Shown here one piece after another: positions 37,401-52,400 of a stretch of DNA of 64,000 nt (the stretch's first letter is position 1; every line of letters begins with the position of its first letter). Origin of the DNA: Bathymodiolus brooksi (Eukaryota > Mollusca > Bivalvia > Mytilida > Modiolidae). Under the pieces are notes generated by a model that saw only the letters and a list, made by a program, of their open reading frames with translations, was not told the origin of the DNA and did no database searches. The DNA is taken from the NCBI GenBank assembly GCA_963680875.1, contig OY804585.1, positions 24,508,186 to 24,572,185 on the forward strand, in the 5' to 3' direction. Position numbers and translations under genes: made by a program.

Positions 37401-40400
37401 TGGGATCCCAGCCATCTCTTCTTGATAATTGGATCTTCAAAGGTAATGCAGGTATAAAGAAACAATGCAAAAAACCTCTACAGATTCCCCTTCACTAAAA
37501 AATACCACATTCTATCACAAAAATGAATGACAACATAAACATTGACAGTACAATAGCAGGGTGAAGGAAAGCTTATAGCTAAGTGAGTACTATCTAAGAA
37601 GTATATTCTGTTTGTTAAAGACCATTACTCTTAGGACAATCATAGCTGATACTGTATGTATTTATTATTTCTACAGAATGCTGGTGTAGATATTGATGCT
37701 GTGTTTGGTAATATAGAAGATGTAGCTGATGTGTCACAGAGGTTACTCACTCTATTAGAGAATGCTGTCAATGGTCAAGATTTTGAGGATCAGCTCCTGG
37801 GTAAATCTATAATAAATAGGTTATAGGTGTAAAAACACTAATTAATTTCTTTTAGATTTTCTACTAAATTTGTGTTTTTAGCTCACCTTGCCAAAGGCAA
37901 TGCGAGCTTTTGCCATCACTTGGTGTCCGTCGTCTGTCGTCCATTAACTTTTCACATTTTAATCTTCTCCTCTGAAACCCCTCAGCCAAATGAATTGAAA
38001 CTTGGTAGGAAGCATCTATGGAAGGTCCTCTATAATGATTGCTCATTTCGTCCCGATCCATTGACAAACATGGCCACCACAGGCAATTCTTGTTTCTGAT
38101 TGGCCTATTTGTTTAAAATCTTCTCCTCTGAAACTACTGATCCAAATGAATTGAAACTTGGTAGGAAGCATCTATGGAAAGTCCTCTATAAAGATTGCTC
38201 ATTTCGTCCCGATCCATTGACAAATATGGCCGCCACAGGCAATTCATGTTTATGATTGTATGCTTTCTAAAAAAATCTATTTTTCTGTGGAAAGAGAGAT
38301 AACTCTAATTTAAATATTGACATTTACTTTAGTATAATACAGTTAAAATGAATCTGTGTTTTTCTGTGGAAAGAGAGATAACTCTAATTTAAATATTGAC
38401 ATTTACTTTAGTATAATACAGTTAAAATGAATCTGTATAAACAAATGTGACTGAGATACCCACCCTAAGCCATATATATTTATGATCAGGGTGACTAGGC
38501 AAACTAAATGCATTATAGCTCAGGCCCCGGGGTCATACCCCACCCCTACCTGAAGTGAACTTTTTAATGGTTGAGATCCATACCCCTAAGTCATATATAT
38601 TTATGATCAGGGTGACTAGGCAAATTAAATGCCTTATAGCTCAGGCCCCAGGGGGTCATACCCCACCCCCTACCTGAAGTGAACTTTTTGATGGTTGAGA
38701 TCCCCACCCCTAAACCATATATATTTATGATCAGGGTGACTAGGCAAATTAAATGCCTTATAGCTCAGGCCCCGGGGGTTATACCCCATCCCCTACCTGA
38801 AGTGAACTTTTTAATGGTTGAGATCCCCACCCCTAAACCATATATATTTATGATCAGGGTGACTAGGCAAATGAAATGTCTTCTAGCTCATGCTCTGGGG
38901 GTCATACCCCACCCCCTACCCGAGGTGAACTTTTTAATGGTTGAGATCCCCACCCCTAAAACATATATATTTATGATCAGGGTGACTAGGCAAATTAAAT
39001 GCCTTATAGCTCAGGCCCTGGGGGGTCATACCACACCCCCTACCTGAAGTGAACTTTTTGATGGTTGAGATCCCCACCCCTAATCCATATATGTTTATGA
39101 TCAGGGTGACTAAGCAAATTAAATGCCTTATAGCTCATGTCCCGGGGGTCAAACCCCACCCCTACCTGAAGTGAACTTTTTAATGGTTGAGATCCCCACC
39201 CCTAAACCATAGATATTTATGATCAGGGTGACTAGGCAAATTAAATGCCTTATAACTCAGTCCCCGGGAGGTCATACCCCACCCCCTACCTGAAGTGAAC
39301 TTTTTAATGGTTGAGATCCCCACCCCTAAGCCATATATATTTATGATCAGGGTGACTAGGCAAATTAAATACCTTATAGCTCAGGCCCTGGGGGTCATAC
39401 CTCATCCCCTACCTGAGGTGAACTTTTTAATGGTTGAGATTTATGATCAGGGTGAATAGACAAATGAAATGCCCCAAGAGTTGAGGCCTGAGGTCATCCC
39501 CATCCCCTACCGGAATTTTTTTTTATAGCCGAGTATAAAACAAGACCAAATGATTTTGACTTGCAACTCGTTTTAGGGACAAGTTAAAAAAAATGTTAAT
39601 GTAGAGGCCTGTGGGAAGCACCTATAGGCTATGGAATGTTCTGTATTAAGTTTCTTCAGAGCAGAATGCAAGGTGAGCGACACAGGCTCAGCTCAGCTCA
39701 GTGCTGAGCCTCTAGTATTCTAGCCTATTGGGCCATTTTGTCTGAAATTTAACCTTTCTAACACCATATATTTTCTGAAACGTACATTATTCCTGTACGT
39801 TCTGTCAAAATATCATGGGATGCTTAAAATCTAGTAGTGAAATACCATGCTCTGAGACAGCACATAATCTGAAATCCATGCCGTGCATGAAGACCTCCAT
39901 AAAAGATTAAATTACAACTAAATCCAACCAAATTTAGGCTCAAACTCATCCTTCTATATTGCCCTTCAATTACCAGTTTTATTTATGCCATTACTTTTAA
40001 TATTTTCCAAAATACAATGATGAGAAAGGAATATTTTTCTTTAAAAAGGACTACTTTTGTGTATGTTCTAAGCTCTGCTAACCATTACACAACCAAGAAA
40101 GTTTGCTTACCTTTTCACCGCGGGGAAGCTTGCTTTCTATTACACTTCAGAGGAAGCATGCTAAACATTACACCATTGAGGCAGTTCAACAGCAAAATTT
40201 GAATGTTATGTATAAATAATGATGTAAATTGTATAACACTACCTTATTTTGGATTGATTTTTTCAGGTCCATGTTTTACCCAGCTGTGTGATGACATGAA
40301 GAATGCCTACGCCCCTTACTGTAGAAACCACGATGAAGTCATAGCGATCTTAGAAAAGGTTTGTGAAAACAAAATCAAACTAATTTCTTAGTTTAACTCC

Positions 40401-43400
40401 AGCCTGTAGAAAAGGTGTACTTGATAACTAATTTCTTAGTTTAACTCCAGCCTGTAGAAAACTTGATAACTATTCTAAGACAGTCTTGGACTCATCATTT
40501 TTGTTTGGTACTCACCATTTTTGTTTACTAAAAATAGCAAAGACTGCACTTGTGGGACTGATGACATTTTGGTTAGGACTCATCTAATTATTTTTATTGT
40601 TCATTGTAGCACTATTATTGCAAAATTGAAGTTAGTGCATAAAGAAATACTTACATAGAGACTTATATAAATGGTCATCTTACTTCACAAAAGCAATTTT
40701 AATTTCAAATTTCTTATATACATGTATTTAGCCTTAGCTGTTTTGGCCTGTCATGTTTAGGTTCTTTGGTTTTCTTGTATACATGTATTTAACCTTAGCT
40801 GTTTTGGCCTGTCATGTTTAGGTTCTGTGGTTTTCCTGTATACATGTATTTAACCTTAGCTGTTTTGGCCTGTCATGTTTAGGTTCTATGGTTTTCTTGT
40901 ATACATGTATTTAACCTTAGCTGTTTTGGCCTGTCATGTTTAGGTTCTTTGGTTTTCTTGTATACATATATTTAACCTGAGCTGTTTTGGCCTGTCATGT
41001 TTTGGTTCTTTGGTTTTCTTGTATACATGTATTTAACCTTAGCTGTTTTGGCCTCTCATGTTTAGGTTCTTTGGTTTTCTTGTAGACATGTATTTAACCT
41101 TAGCTGTTTTGGCCTGTCATGTTTAGGTTCTTTTGTTTTCTTGTATACATGTATTTAACCTTAGCTGTTTTGGCCTGTCATGTTTATGTTCTTTGGTTTT
41201 CTTGTATACATATATTTAACCTCACGTTGGAGGGCGATTCGGGCGAAGAAGTCGCCTTGTGGCTGCTCACTTCACTTTGTACTAGTGCCATAAGAGAAGT
41301 GGAAGTCGCCCTGTAATTTTACCAAGTTGCTTTGCTAATTTTAACTGTTTTAACGGTAAAACATCGGTATATTTTTACTACACAATTTCCGTTTTTCAAA
41401 CCGCCATTGTAAAGGGACATAATCGAAACAGTTACGAATATAAAAACTGTATTACGGATCCGTACTCGGGAAAATAACGTCGGTATTGTTTCATCTCATT
41501 TATTTGGGGTTTGATGGCGGCTATCCAAAGGGATTGTTAACTTTGTGGATATGATTAGTTTCTTAATTAATATCAATCAGTGATTAAAGAGAAGCAATGT
41601 AAATAATATACACTCATTAAAATTTGATTAAATAATTAGCAATTTCACAGCTTGTGATAAAATTTATTATTCAATTTTATTTATTTATTATTTATTGGAC
41701 AATAGTTGACTGTCATATATGTGCCTTTATCATCTGCAAGACAAAACAAAGAATCTGAAAATGTTTTTTTTTTTTTTAATACAAACAAACAAAGGACATA
41801 CAATGTATGTAAATCAGATACCAAATCAGAGAGATGATATGCTAACAAAAACCAGGAATTAAACAACTACTGAATATACCTTAATGCATAACAAGTACAT
41901 TATAACATACGAATGCCACGATAATGCCCCGCGAATGTGAAAAGTGGTACAATTAGAGAAATATTTTGACTTCTCCCTGTACTCTCACCACTTCTCCCTG
42001 TTGTCTCTCACTTCTCTTTTGTCAGCACCTGAAAGAGAAGTCACTTCTCCCTCTGATTTCAAAGTAGTGGGAGCCCTGCCTTAGCTGTTTTGGCCTGTCA
42101 CGTAAAGGTTCTTTGGTTTTCTTGTATACATGTATTTAACCTTAGCTGTTTTGGCCTGTCATGTTTAGGTTCTTTGGTTTTCTTGTATACATGTATCTAA
42201 CCTTAGCTGTTTTGGCCTGTCATGTTTTGGTTCTTTGGTTTTCTTGTATACATGTATTTAACCTTAGCTGTTTTGGCCTGTCATGTTTAGGTTCTTTTGA
42301 TTTCTTGTATACATGTATTTAGCCTTAGCTGTTTTGGCCTGTCATGTTTAGGTTCTTTGGTTTTCTTGTATACATGTATCTAACCTTAGCTGTTTTGGCC
42401 TGTCATGTTTAGGTTCTTTGGTTTTCTTGTATACATGTATTTAACCTTAGCTGTTTTGGTCTGTCATGTTTTGGTTCTTTGGTTTTCTTGTAGACATGTA
42501 TTTAACCTTAGCTGTTTTGGCCTGTCATGTTTAGGTTCTTTGGTTTTCATGTATACATGTATCTAACCTTAGCTGTTTTGGCCTGTCATGTTTTGGTTCT
42601 TTGGTTTTCTTGTATACATGTATTTAACCTTAGCTGTTTTGGTCTGTCATGTTTAGGTTCTTTGGTTTTCTTGTATACATGTATTTAACCTTAGCTGTTT
42701 TGGCCTGTCATGTTTTGGTTCTTTGGTTTTCTTGTATACATGTATTTAACCTTAGCTGTTTTGGTCTGTCATGTTTAGGTTCTTTGGTTTTCTTGTATAC
42801 ATGTATTTAACCTTAGCTGTTTTGGCCTGTCATGTTTTGGTTCTTTGGTTTTCTTGTATACATGTATTTAACCTTAGCTGTTTTGGTCTGTCATGTTTAG
42901 GTTCTTTGGTTTTCTTGTATACATGTATTTAACCTTAGCTGTTTTGGCCTGTCATGTTTAGGTTCTTTGGTTTTCTTGTATACATGTATTTAACCTTAGC
43001 TGTTTTGGTCTGTCATGTCTAGGTTCTTTGGTTTTCTTGTAGACATGTATTTAACCTTAGCTGTTTTGGTCTGTCATGTTTAGGTTCTTTGGTTTTCTTG
43101 TATACATATATTTAACCTTAGCTGTTTTGGCCTGTCACGTAAAGGTTCTTTGGTTTTCTTGTATACATGTATTTAACCTTAGCTGTTTTGGCCTGTCATA
43201 TTTAGGTTCTTTGGTTTTCTTGTATACATGTATTTAACCTTAGCTGTTTTGGCCTGTCATGTTTAGGTTCTTTGGTTTTCTTGTATACATGTATTTAACC
43301 TTAACTGTTTTGGCCTGTCATGTTTAGGTTCTTTGGTTTTCTTGTATACATGTATTTAACCTTAACTGTTTTGGCCTGTCATGTTTATGTTCTTTGGTTT

Positions 43401-46400
43401 TCTTGTATACATGTATTTAACCTTAACTGTTTTGGCCTGTCATGTTTATGTTCTTTGGTTTTCTTGTATACATGTATTTAACCTTAGCTGTTTTGGCCTG
43501 TCATGTTTATGTTCTTTGGTTTTCTTGTATACATGTATTTAACCTTAGCTGTTTTGGCCTGTCAAGTTTAGGTTCTTTGGTTTTCTTGTATACATGTATT
43601 TAACCTTAACTGTTTTGGCCTGTCATGTTTAGGTTCTTTGGTTTTCTTGTATACATGTATTTAACCTTAGCTGTTTTGGCCTGTCATGTTTATGTTCTTT
43701 GGTTTTCTTGTATACATGTATTTAACCTTAACTGTTTTGGCTATCATGTTTAGGTTCTTTGGTTTTCTTGTATACATGTATTTAACCTTAGCTGTTTTGG
43801 CCTGTCATGTTTATGTTCTTTGGTTTTCTTGTATACATGTATTTAACCTTAGCTGTTTTGGCCTGTCATGTTTAGGTTCTTTGGTTTTCATGTATACATG
43901 TATCTAACCTTAGCTGTTTTGGCCTGTCATGTTTTGGTTCTTTGGTTTTCTTGTATACATGTATTTAACCTTAGCTGTTTTGGTCTGTCATGTTTAGGTT
44001 CTTTGGTTTTCTTGTATACATGTATTTAACCTTAACTGTTTTGGCCTGTCATGTTTTGGTTCTTTGGTTTTCTTGTATACATGTATTTAACCTTAGCTGT
44101 TTTGGTCTGTCATGTTTAGGTTCTTTGGTTTTCTTGTATACATGTATTTAACCTTAGCTGTTTTGGCCTGTCATGTTTTGGTTCATTGGTTTTCTTGTAT
44201 ACATGTATTTAACCTTAGCTGTTTTGGTCTGTCATGTTTAGGTTCTTTGGTTTTCTTGTAGACATGTATTTAACCTTAGCTGTTTTGGTCTGTCATGTTT
44301 AGGTTCTTTGGTTTTCTTGTATACATATATTTAACCTTAGCTGTTTTGGCCTGTCACGTAAAGGTTCTTTGGTTTTCTTGTATACATGTATTTAACCTTA
44401 GCTGTTTTGGCCTGTCATATTTAGATTCTTTGGTTTTCTTGTATACATGTATTTAACCTTAGCTGTTTTGGCCTGTCATGTTTAGGTTCTTTGGTTTTCT
44501 TGTATACATGTATTTAACCTTAACTGTTTTGGCCTGTCATGTTTATGTTCTTTGGTTTTCTTGTATACATGTATTTAACCTTAACTGTTTTGGCCTGTCA
44601 TGTTTAGGTTCTTTGGTTTTCTTGTATACATGTATTTAACCTTAGCTGTTTTGGCCTGTGAAGTTTAGGTTCTTTGGTTTTCTTGTATACATGTATTTAA
44701 CCTTAACTGTTTTGGCCTGTCATGTTTATGTTCTTTGGTTTTCTTGTATACATGTATTTAACCTTAACTGTTTTGGCTATCATGTTTAGGTTCTTTGGTT
44801 TTCTTGTATACATGTATTTAACCTTAGCTGTTTTGGCCTGTCATGTTTAGGTTCTTTGGTTTTCTTGTATACATGTATTTAACCTTAGCTGTTTTTGGCC
44901 TGTCATGTTTAGGTTCTTTGGGTTTCTTGTATACATGTATTTAACCTTAGCTGTTTTTGGCCTGTCATGTTTAGGTTCTTTGGTTTTCTTGTATACATGT
45001 ATTTAACCTTAGCTGTTTTTGGCCTGTCATGTTTAGGTTCTTTGGGTTTCTTGTATACATGTATTTAACCTTAGCTGTTTTGGCCTGTCATGTTTATGTT
45101 CTTTGGTTTTCTTGTATACATGTATTTAACCTTAGCTGTTTTTGGCCTGTCATGTTTAGGTTCTTTGGTTTTCTTGTATACATGTATTTAACCTTAGCTG
45201 TTTTGGCCTGTCATGTTTAGGTTCTTTGGTTTTCTTGTATACATGTATTTAACCTTAGCTGTTTTGGCCTGTCATGTTTAGGTTCTTTGGTTTTCTTGTA
45301 TACATGTATTTAACCTTAGCTGTTTTGGCCTGTCATGTTTATGTTCTTTGGGTTTTCTTGTATACATGTATTTAGCCTTAACTGTTTTGGCCTGTCATGT
45401 TTAGGTTCTTTCGTTTTCTTGTATACATGTATTTAACCTTAGCTGTTTTGGCCTGTCATGTTTAGGTTCTTTGGTTTTCTTGTATACATGTATTTAACCT
45501 TAGCTGTTTTGGCCTGTAATGTTTAGGTTCTTTGGTTTTCTTGTATACATGTATTTAACCTTAACTGTTTTTGGCCTGTCATGTTCATGTTCTTTGGTTT
45601 TCTTGTATACATGTATTTAACCTTAACTGATTTGGCCTGTCATGTTTAGGTTCTTTGGTTTTCTTGTATACATGTATTTAACCTTAGCTGTTTTGGCCTG
45701 TCATGTTTAGGTTCTTTGGTTTTCTTGTATACATGTATTTAACCTTAACTGTTTTGGCCTGTCATGTTTAGGTTCTTTGGTTTTCTTGTATACATGTATT
45801 TAACCTTAGCTGTTTTGGCCTGTCATGTTTAGGTTCTTTGGTTTTCTTGTATACATGTATTTAACCTTAACTGTTTTGGCCTGTCATGTTTAGGTTCTTT
45901 GGTTTTCTTGTATACATGTATTTAACCTTAGCTGTTTTTGCCTGTCATGTTTATGTTCTTTGGTTTTCTTGTATACATGTATTTAACCTTAGCTGTTTTG
46001 GCCTGTCATGTTTAGGTTCTTTGGTTTTCTTGTATACATGTATTTAACCTAAGCTGTTTTTGCCTGTCATGTTTATGTTCTTTGGTTTTCTTGTATACAT
46101 GTATTTAACCTTAGCTGTTTTGGCCTGTCATGTTTAGGTTCTTTGGTTTTCTTGTATACATGTATTTAACCTTAGCTGTTTTTGCCTGTCATGTTTAGGT
46201 TCTTTGGTTTTCTTGTATACATGTATTTAACCTTAGCTGTTTTGGCCTGTCATGTTTAGGTTCTTTGGTTTTCTTGTATACATGTATTTAACCTTAACTG
46301 TTTTTGGCCTGTCATGTTTATGTTCTTTGGTTTTCTTGTATACATGTATTTAACCTTAGCTGTTTTGGTCTGTGATGTTTAGGTTCTTTGGTTTTCTTGT

Positions 46401-49400
46401 ATACATGTATTTAACCTTAGCTGTTTTGGCCTGTCATGTTTAGGTTTTTTGGTTTTCTTGTATACATGTATTTAACTTTAGATGTTTTGGCCTGTAATGT
46501 TTAGGTTCTTTGGTTTTCTTGTATACATGTATTTAACCTTAGCTGTTTTTGGCCTGTCATGTTTAGGTTCTTTGGTTTTCTTGTATACATGTATTTAACC
46601 TTAACTGTTTTTGGCCTGTCATATTTATGTTCTTTGGTTTTCTTGTATACATGTATTTAACCTTAACTGATTTGGCCTGTCATGTTTATGTTCTTTGGTT
46701 TTCTTGTATACATGTATTTAACCTTAGCTGTTTTGGCCTGTCATATTTAGGTTCTTTGGTTTTCTTGTATACATGTATTTAACCTTAGCTGTTTTGGCCT
46801 GTCATGTTTAGGTTCTTTGGTTTTCTTGTATACATGTATTTAACCTTAACTGTTTTGGCCTGTCATGTTTAGGTTCTTTGGTTTTCTTGTATACATGTAT
46901 TTAACCTTAACTGTTTTGGCCTGTCATGTTTATGTTCTTTGGTTTTCTTGTATACATGTATTTAACCTTAACTGTTTTGGCCTGTCATGTTTATGTTCTT
47001 TGGTTTTCTTGTATACATGTATTTAACCTTAGCTGTTTTGGCCTGTCATGTTTAGGTTCTTTGGTTTTCTTGTATACATGTATTTAACCTTAGCTGTTTT
47101 GGCCTGTCAAGTTTATGTTCTTTGGTTTTCTTGTATACATGTATTTAACCTTAACTGTTTTGGCCTGTCATGTTTAGGTTCTTTGGTTTTCTTGTATACA
47201 TGTATTTAACCTTAGCTGTTTTGGCCTGTCATGTTTATGTTCTTTGGTTTTCTTGTATACATGTATTTAACCTTAACTGTTTTGGCTATCATGTTTAGGT
47301 TCTTTGGTTTTCTTGTATACATGTATTTAACCTTAGCTGTTTTGGCCTGTCATGTTTATGTTCTTTGGTTTTCTTGTATACATGTATTTAACCTTAGCTG
47401 TTTTGGCCTGTCATGTTTATGTTCTTTGGTTTTCTTGTATACATGTATTTAACCTTAGCTGTTTTGGCCTGTCATGTTTTGGTTCTTTGGTTTTCTTGTA
47501 TACATGTATTTAACCTTAGCTGTTTTGGTCTGTCATGTTTAGGTTCTTTGGTTTTCTTGTATACATGTATTTAACCTTAACTGTTTTGGCCTGTCATGTT
47601 TTGGTTCTTTGGTTTTCTTGTATACATGTATTTAACCTTAGCTGTTTTGGTCTGTCATGTTTAGGTTCTTTGGTTTTCTTGTATACATGTATTTAACCTT
47701 AGCTGTTTTGGCCTGTCATGTTTTGGTTCATTGGTTTTCTTGTATACATGTATTTAACCTTAGCTGTTTTGGTCTGTCATGTTTAGGTTCTTTGGTTTTC
47801 TTGTAGACATGTATTTAACCTTAGCTGTTTTGGTCTGTCATGTTTAGGTTCTTTGGTTTTCTTGTATACATATATTTAACCTTAGCTGTTTTGGCCTGTC
47901 ACGTAAAGGTTCTTTGGTTTTCTTGTATACATGTATTTAACCTTAGCTGTTTTGGCCTGTCATATTTAGGTTCTTTAGTTTTCTTGTATACATGTATTTA
48001 ACCTTAGCTGTTTTGGCCTGTCATGTTTAGGTTCTTTGGTTTTCTTGTATACATGTATTTAACCTTAACTGTTTTGGCCTGTCATGTTTATGTTCTTTGG
48101 TTTTCTTGTATACATGTATTTAACCTTAACTGTTTTGGCCTGTCATGTTTATGTTAAATGGTTTTCTTGTATACATGTATTTAACCTTAGCTGTTTTGGC
48201 CTGTCATGTTTAGGTTCTTTGGTTTTCTTGTATACATGTATTTAACCTTAGCTGTTTTGGCCTGTCATGTTTATGTTCTTTGGTTTTCTTGTATACATGT
48301 ATTTAACCTTAACTGTTTTGGCCTGTCATGTTTATGTTCTTTGGTTTTCTTGTATACATGTATTTAACCTTAGCTGTTTTGGCCTGTCATGTTTAGGTTC
48401 TTTGGTTTTCTTGTATACATGTATTTAACCTTAGCTGTTTTTGGCCTGTCATGTTTAGGTTCTTTGGGTTTCTTGTATACATGTATTTAACCTTAGCTGT
48501 TTTGGCCTGTCATGTTTATGTTCTTTGGTTTTCTTGTATACATGTATTTAACCTTAGCTGTTTTTGGCCTGTCATGTTTAGGTTCTTTGGTTTTCTTGTA
48601 TACATGTATTTAACCTTAGCTGTTTTGGCCTGTCATGTTTAGGTTCTTTGGTTTTCTTGTATACATGTATTTAACCTTAGCTGTTTTGGCCTGTCATGTT
48701 TAGGTTCTTTGGTTTTCTTGTATACATGTATTTAACCTTAGCTGTTTTGGCCTGTCATGTTTATGTTCTTTGGTTTTCTTGTATACATGTATTTAGCCTT
48801 AACTGTTTTGGCCTGTCATGTTTAGGTTCTTTGGTTTTCTTGTATACATGTATTTAACCTTAGCTGTTTTGGCCTGTCATGTTTAGGTTCTTTGGTTTTC
48901 TTGTATACATGTATTTAACCTTAGCTGTTTTGGCCTGTAATGTTTAGGTTCTTTGGTTTTCTTGTATACATGTATTTAACCTTAACTGTTTTTGGCCTGT
49001 CATGTTCATGTTCTTTGGTTTTCTTGTATACATGTATTTAACCTTAACTGATTTGGCCTGTCATGTTTAGGTTCTTTGGTTTTCTTGTATACATGTATTT
49101 AACCTTAGCTGTTTTGGCCTGTCATGTTTAGGTTCTTTGGTTTTCTTGTATACATGTATTTAACCTTAACTGTTTTGGCCTGTCATGTTTAGGTTCTTTG
49201 GTTTTCTTGTATACATGTATTTAACCTTAGCTGTTTTGGCCTGTCATGTTTAGGTTCTTTGGTTTTCTTGTATACATGTATTTAACCTTAACTGTTTTGG
49301 CCTGTCATGTTTAGGTTCTTTGGTTTTCTTGTATACATGTATTTAACCTTAGCTGTTTTTGCCTGTCATGTTTATGTTCTTTGGTTTTCTTGTATACATG

Positions 49401-52400
49401 TATTTAACCTTAGCTGTTTTGGCCTGTCATGTTTAGGTTCTTTGGTTTTCTTGTATACATGTATTTAACCTAAGCTGTTTTTGCCTGTCATGTTTATGTT
49501 CTTTGGTTTTCTTGTATACATGTATTTAACCTTAGCTGTTTTGGCCTGTCATGTTTAGGTTCTTTGGTTTTCTTGTATACATGTATTTAACCTTAGCTGT
49601 TTTTGCCTGTCATGTTTAGGTTCTTTGGTTTTCTTGTATACATGTATTTAACCTTAGCTGTTTTGGCCTGTCATGTTTAGGTTCTTTGGTTTTCTTGTAT
49701 ACATGTATTTAACCTTAACTGTTTTTGGCCTGTCATGTTTATGTTCTTTGGTTTTCTTGTATACATGTATTTAACCTTAGCTGTTTTGGTCTGTGATGTT
49801 TAGGTTCTTTGGTTTTCTTGTATACATGTATTTAACCTTAGCTGTTTTGGCCTGTCATGTTTAGGTTTTTTGGTTTTCTTGTATACATGTATTTAACTTT
49901 AGATGTTTTGGCCTGTAATGTTTAGGTTCTTTGGTTTTCTTGTATACATGTATTTAACCTTAGCTGTTTTTGGCCTGTCATGTTTAGGTTCTTTGGTTTT
50001 CTTGTATACATGTATTTAACCTTAACTGATTTGGCCTGTCATGTTTATGTTCTTTGGTTTTCTTGTATACATGTATTTAACCTTAGCTGTTTTGGCCTGT
50101 CATATTTAGGTTCTTTGGTTTTCTTGTATACATGTATTTAACCTTAGCTGTTTTGGCCTGTCATGTTTAGGTTCTTTGGTTTTCTTGTATACATGTATTT
50201 AACCTTAACTGTTTTGGCCTGTCATGTTTAGGTTCTTTGGTTTTCTTGTATACATGTATTTAACCTTAACTGTTTTGGCCTGTCATGTTTATGTTCTTTG
50301 GTTTTCTTGTATACATGTATTTAACCTTAACTGTTTTGGCCTGTCATGTTTATGTTCTTTGGTTTTCTTGTATACATGTATTTAACCTTAGCTGTTTTGG
50401 CCTGTCATGTTTAGGTTCTTTGGTTTTCTTGTATACATGTATTTAACCTTAGCTGTTTTGGCCTGTCAAGTTTAGGTTCTTTGGTTTTCTTGTATACATG
50501 TATTTAACCTTAACTGTTTTGGCCTGTCATGTTTAGGTTCTTTGGTTTTCTTGTATACATGTATTTAACCTTAGCTGTTTTGGCCTGTCATGTTTATGTT
50601 CTTTGGTTTTCTTGTATACATGTATTTAACCTTAACTGTTTTGGCTATCATGTTTAGGTTCTTTGGTTTTCTTGTATACATGTATTTAACCTTAGCTGTT
50701 TTGGCCTGTCATGTTTATGTTCTTTGGTTTTCTTGTATACATGTATTTAACCTTAGCTGTTTTGGCCTGTCATGTTTATGTTCTTTGGTTTTCTTGTATA
50801 CATGTATTTAACCTTAGCTGTTTTGGCCTGTCATGTTTTGGTTCTTTGGTTTTCTTGTATACATGTATTTAACCTTAGCTGTTTTGGTCTGTCATGTTTA
50901 GGTTCTTTGGTTTTCTTGTATACATGTATTTAACCTTAACTGTTTTGGCCTGTCATGTTTTGGTTCTTTGGTTTTCTTGTATACATGTATTTAACCTTAG
51001 CTGTTTTGGTCTGTCATGTTTAGGTTCTTTGGTTTTCTTGTATACATGTATTTAACCTTAGCTGTTTTGGCCTGTCATGTTTTGGTTCATTGGTTTTCTT
51101 GTATACATGTATTTAACCTTAGCTGTTTTGGTCTGTCATGTTTAGGTTCTTTGGTTTTCTTGTAGACATGTATTTAACCTTAGCTGTTTTGGTCTGTCAT
51201 GTTTAGGTTCTTTGGTTTTCTTGTATACATATATTTAACCTTAGCTGTTTTGGCCTGTCACGTAAAGGTTCTTTGGTTTTCTTGTATACATGTATTTAAC
51301 CTTAGCTGTTTTGGCCTGTCATATTTAGGTTCTTTAGTTTTCTTGTATACATGTATTTAACCTTAGCTGTTTTGGCCTGTCATGTTTAGGTTCTTTGGTT
51401 TTCTTGTATACATGTATTTAACCTTAACTGTTTTGGCCTGTCATGTTTATGTTCTTTGGTTTTCTTGTATACATGTATTTAACCTTAACTGTTTTGGCCT
51501 GTCATGTTTATGTTATTTGGTTTTCTTGTATACATGTATTTAACCTTAGCTGTTTTGGCCTGTCATGTTTAGGTTCTTTGGTTTTCTTGTATACATGTAT
51601 TTAACCTTAGCTGTTTTGGCCTGTCATGTTTATGTTCTTTGGTTTTCTTGTATACATGTATTTAACCTTAACTGTTTTGGCCTGTCATGTTTATGTTCTT
51701 TGGTTTTCTTGTATACATGTATTTAACCTTAACTGTTTTGGCCTGTCATGTTTAGGTTCTTTGGTTTTCTTGTATACATGTATTTAACCTTAACTGTTTT
51801 GGCCTGTCATGTTTATGTTCTTTGGTTTTCTTGTATACATGTATTTAACCTTAACTGTTTTGGCCTGTCATGTTTAGGTTCTTTGGTTTTCTTGTATACA
51901 TGTATTTAACCTTAGCTGTTTTGGCCTGTGAAGTTTAGGTTCTTTGGTTTTCTTGTATACATGTATTTAACCTTAACTGTTTTGGCCTGTCATGTTTATG
52001 TTCTTTGGTTTTCTTGTATACATGTATTTAACCTTAACTGTTTTGGTCTGTGATGTTTAGGTTCTTTGGTTTTCTTGTATACATGTATTTAACCTTAACT
52101 GTTTTGGCCTGTCATGTTTAGGTTCTTTGGTTTTCTTGTATACATGTATTTAACCTTAGCTGTTTTTGGCCTGTCATGTTTAGGTTCTTTGGGTTTCTTG
52201 TATACATGTATTTAACCTTAGCTGTTTTTGGCCTGTCATGTTTAGGTTCTTTGGTTTTCTTGTATACATGTATTTAACCTTAGCTGTTTTTGGCCTGTCA
52301 TGTTTAGGTTCTTTGGGTTTCTTGTATACATGTATTTAACCTTAGCTGTTTTGGTCTGTCATGTTTATGTTCTTTGGTTTTCTTGTATACATGTATTTAA

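Larger units (their letters stand above)
37801..40266 (+). other. DNMBP intron 6
   Basis: Phase-1 intron dominated by a 'gctcacc' repeat (37879-39715) expanded by a 123-bp array. The remainder, 39716-40258, shows no recognisable element. Confidence 0.8.

Noticed and set aside
38679..39047. Repetitive 122-codon protein
   Set aside because: Product of the 123-bp array staying in frame; no start context, splice evidence or homology.
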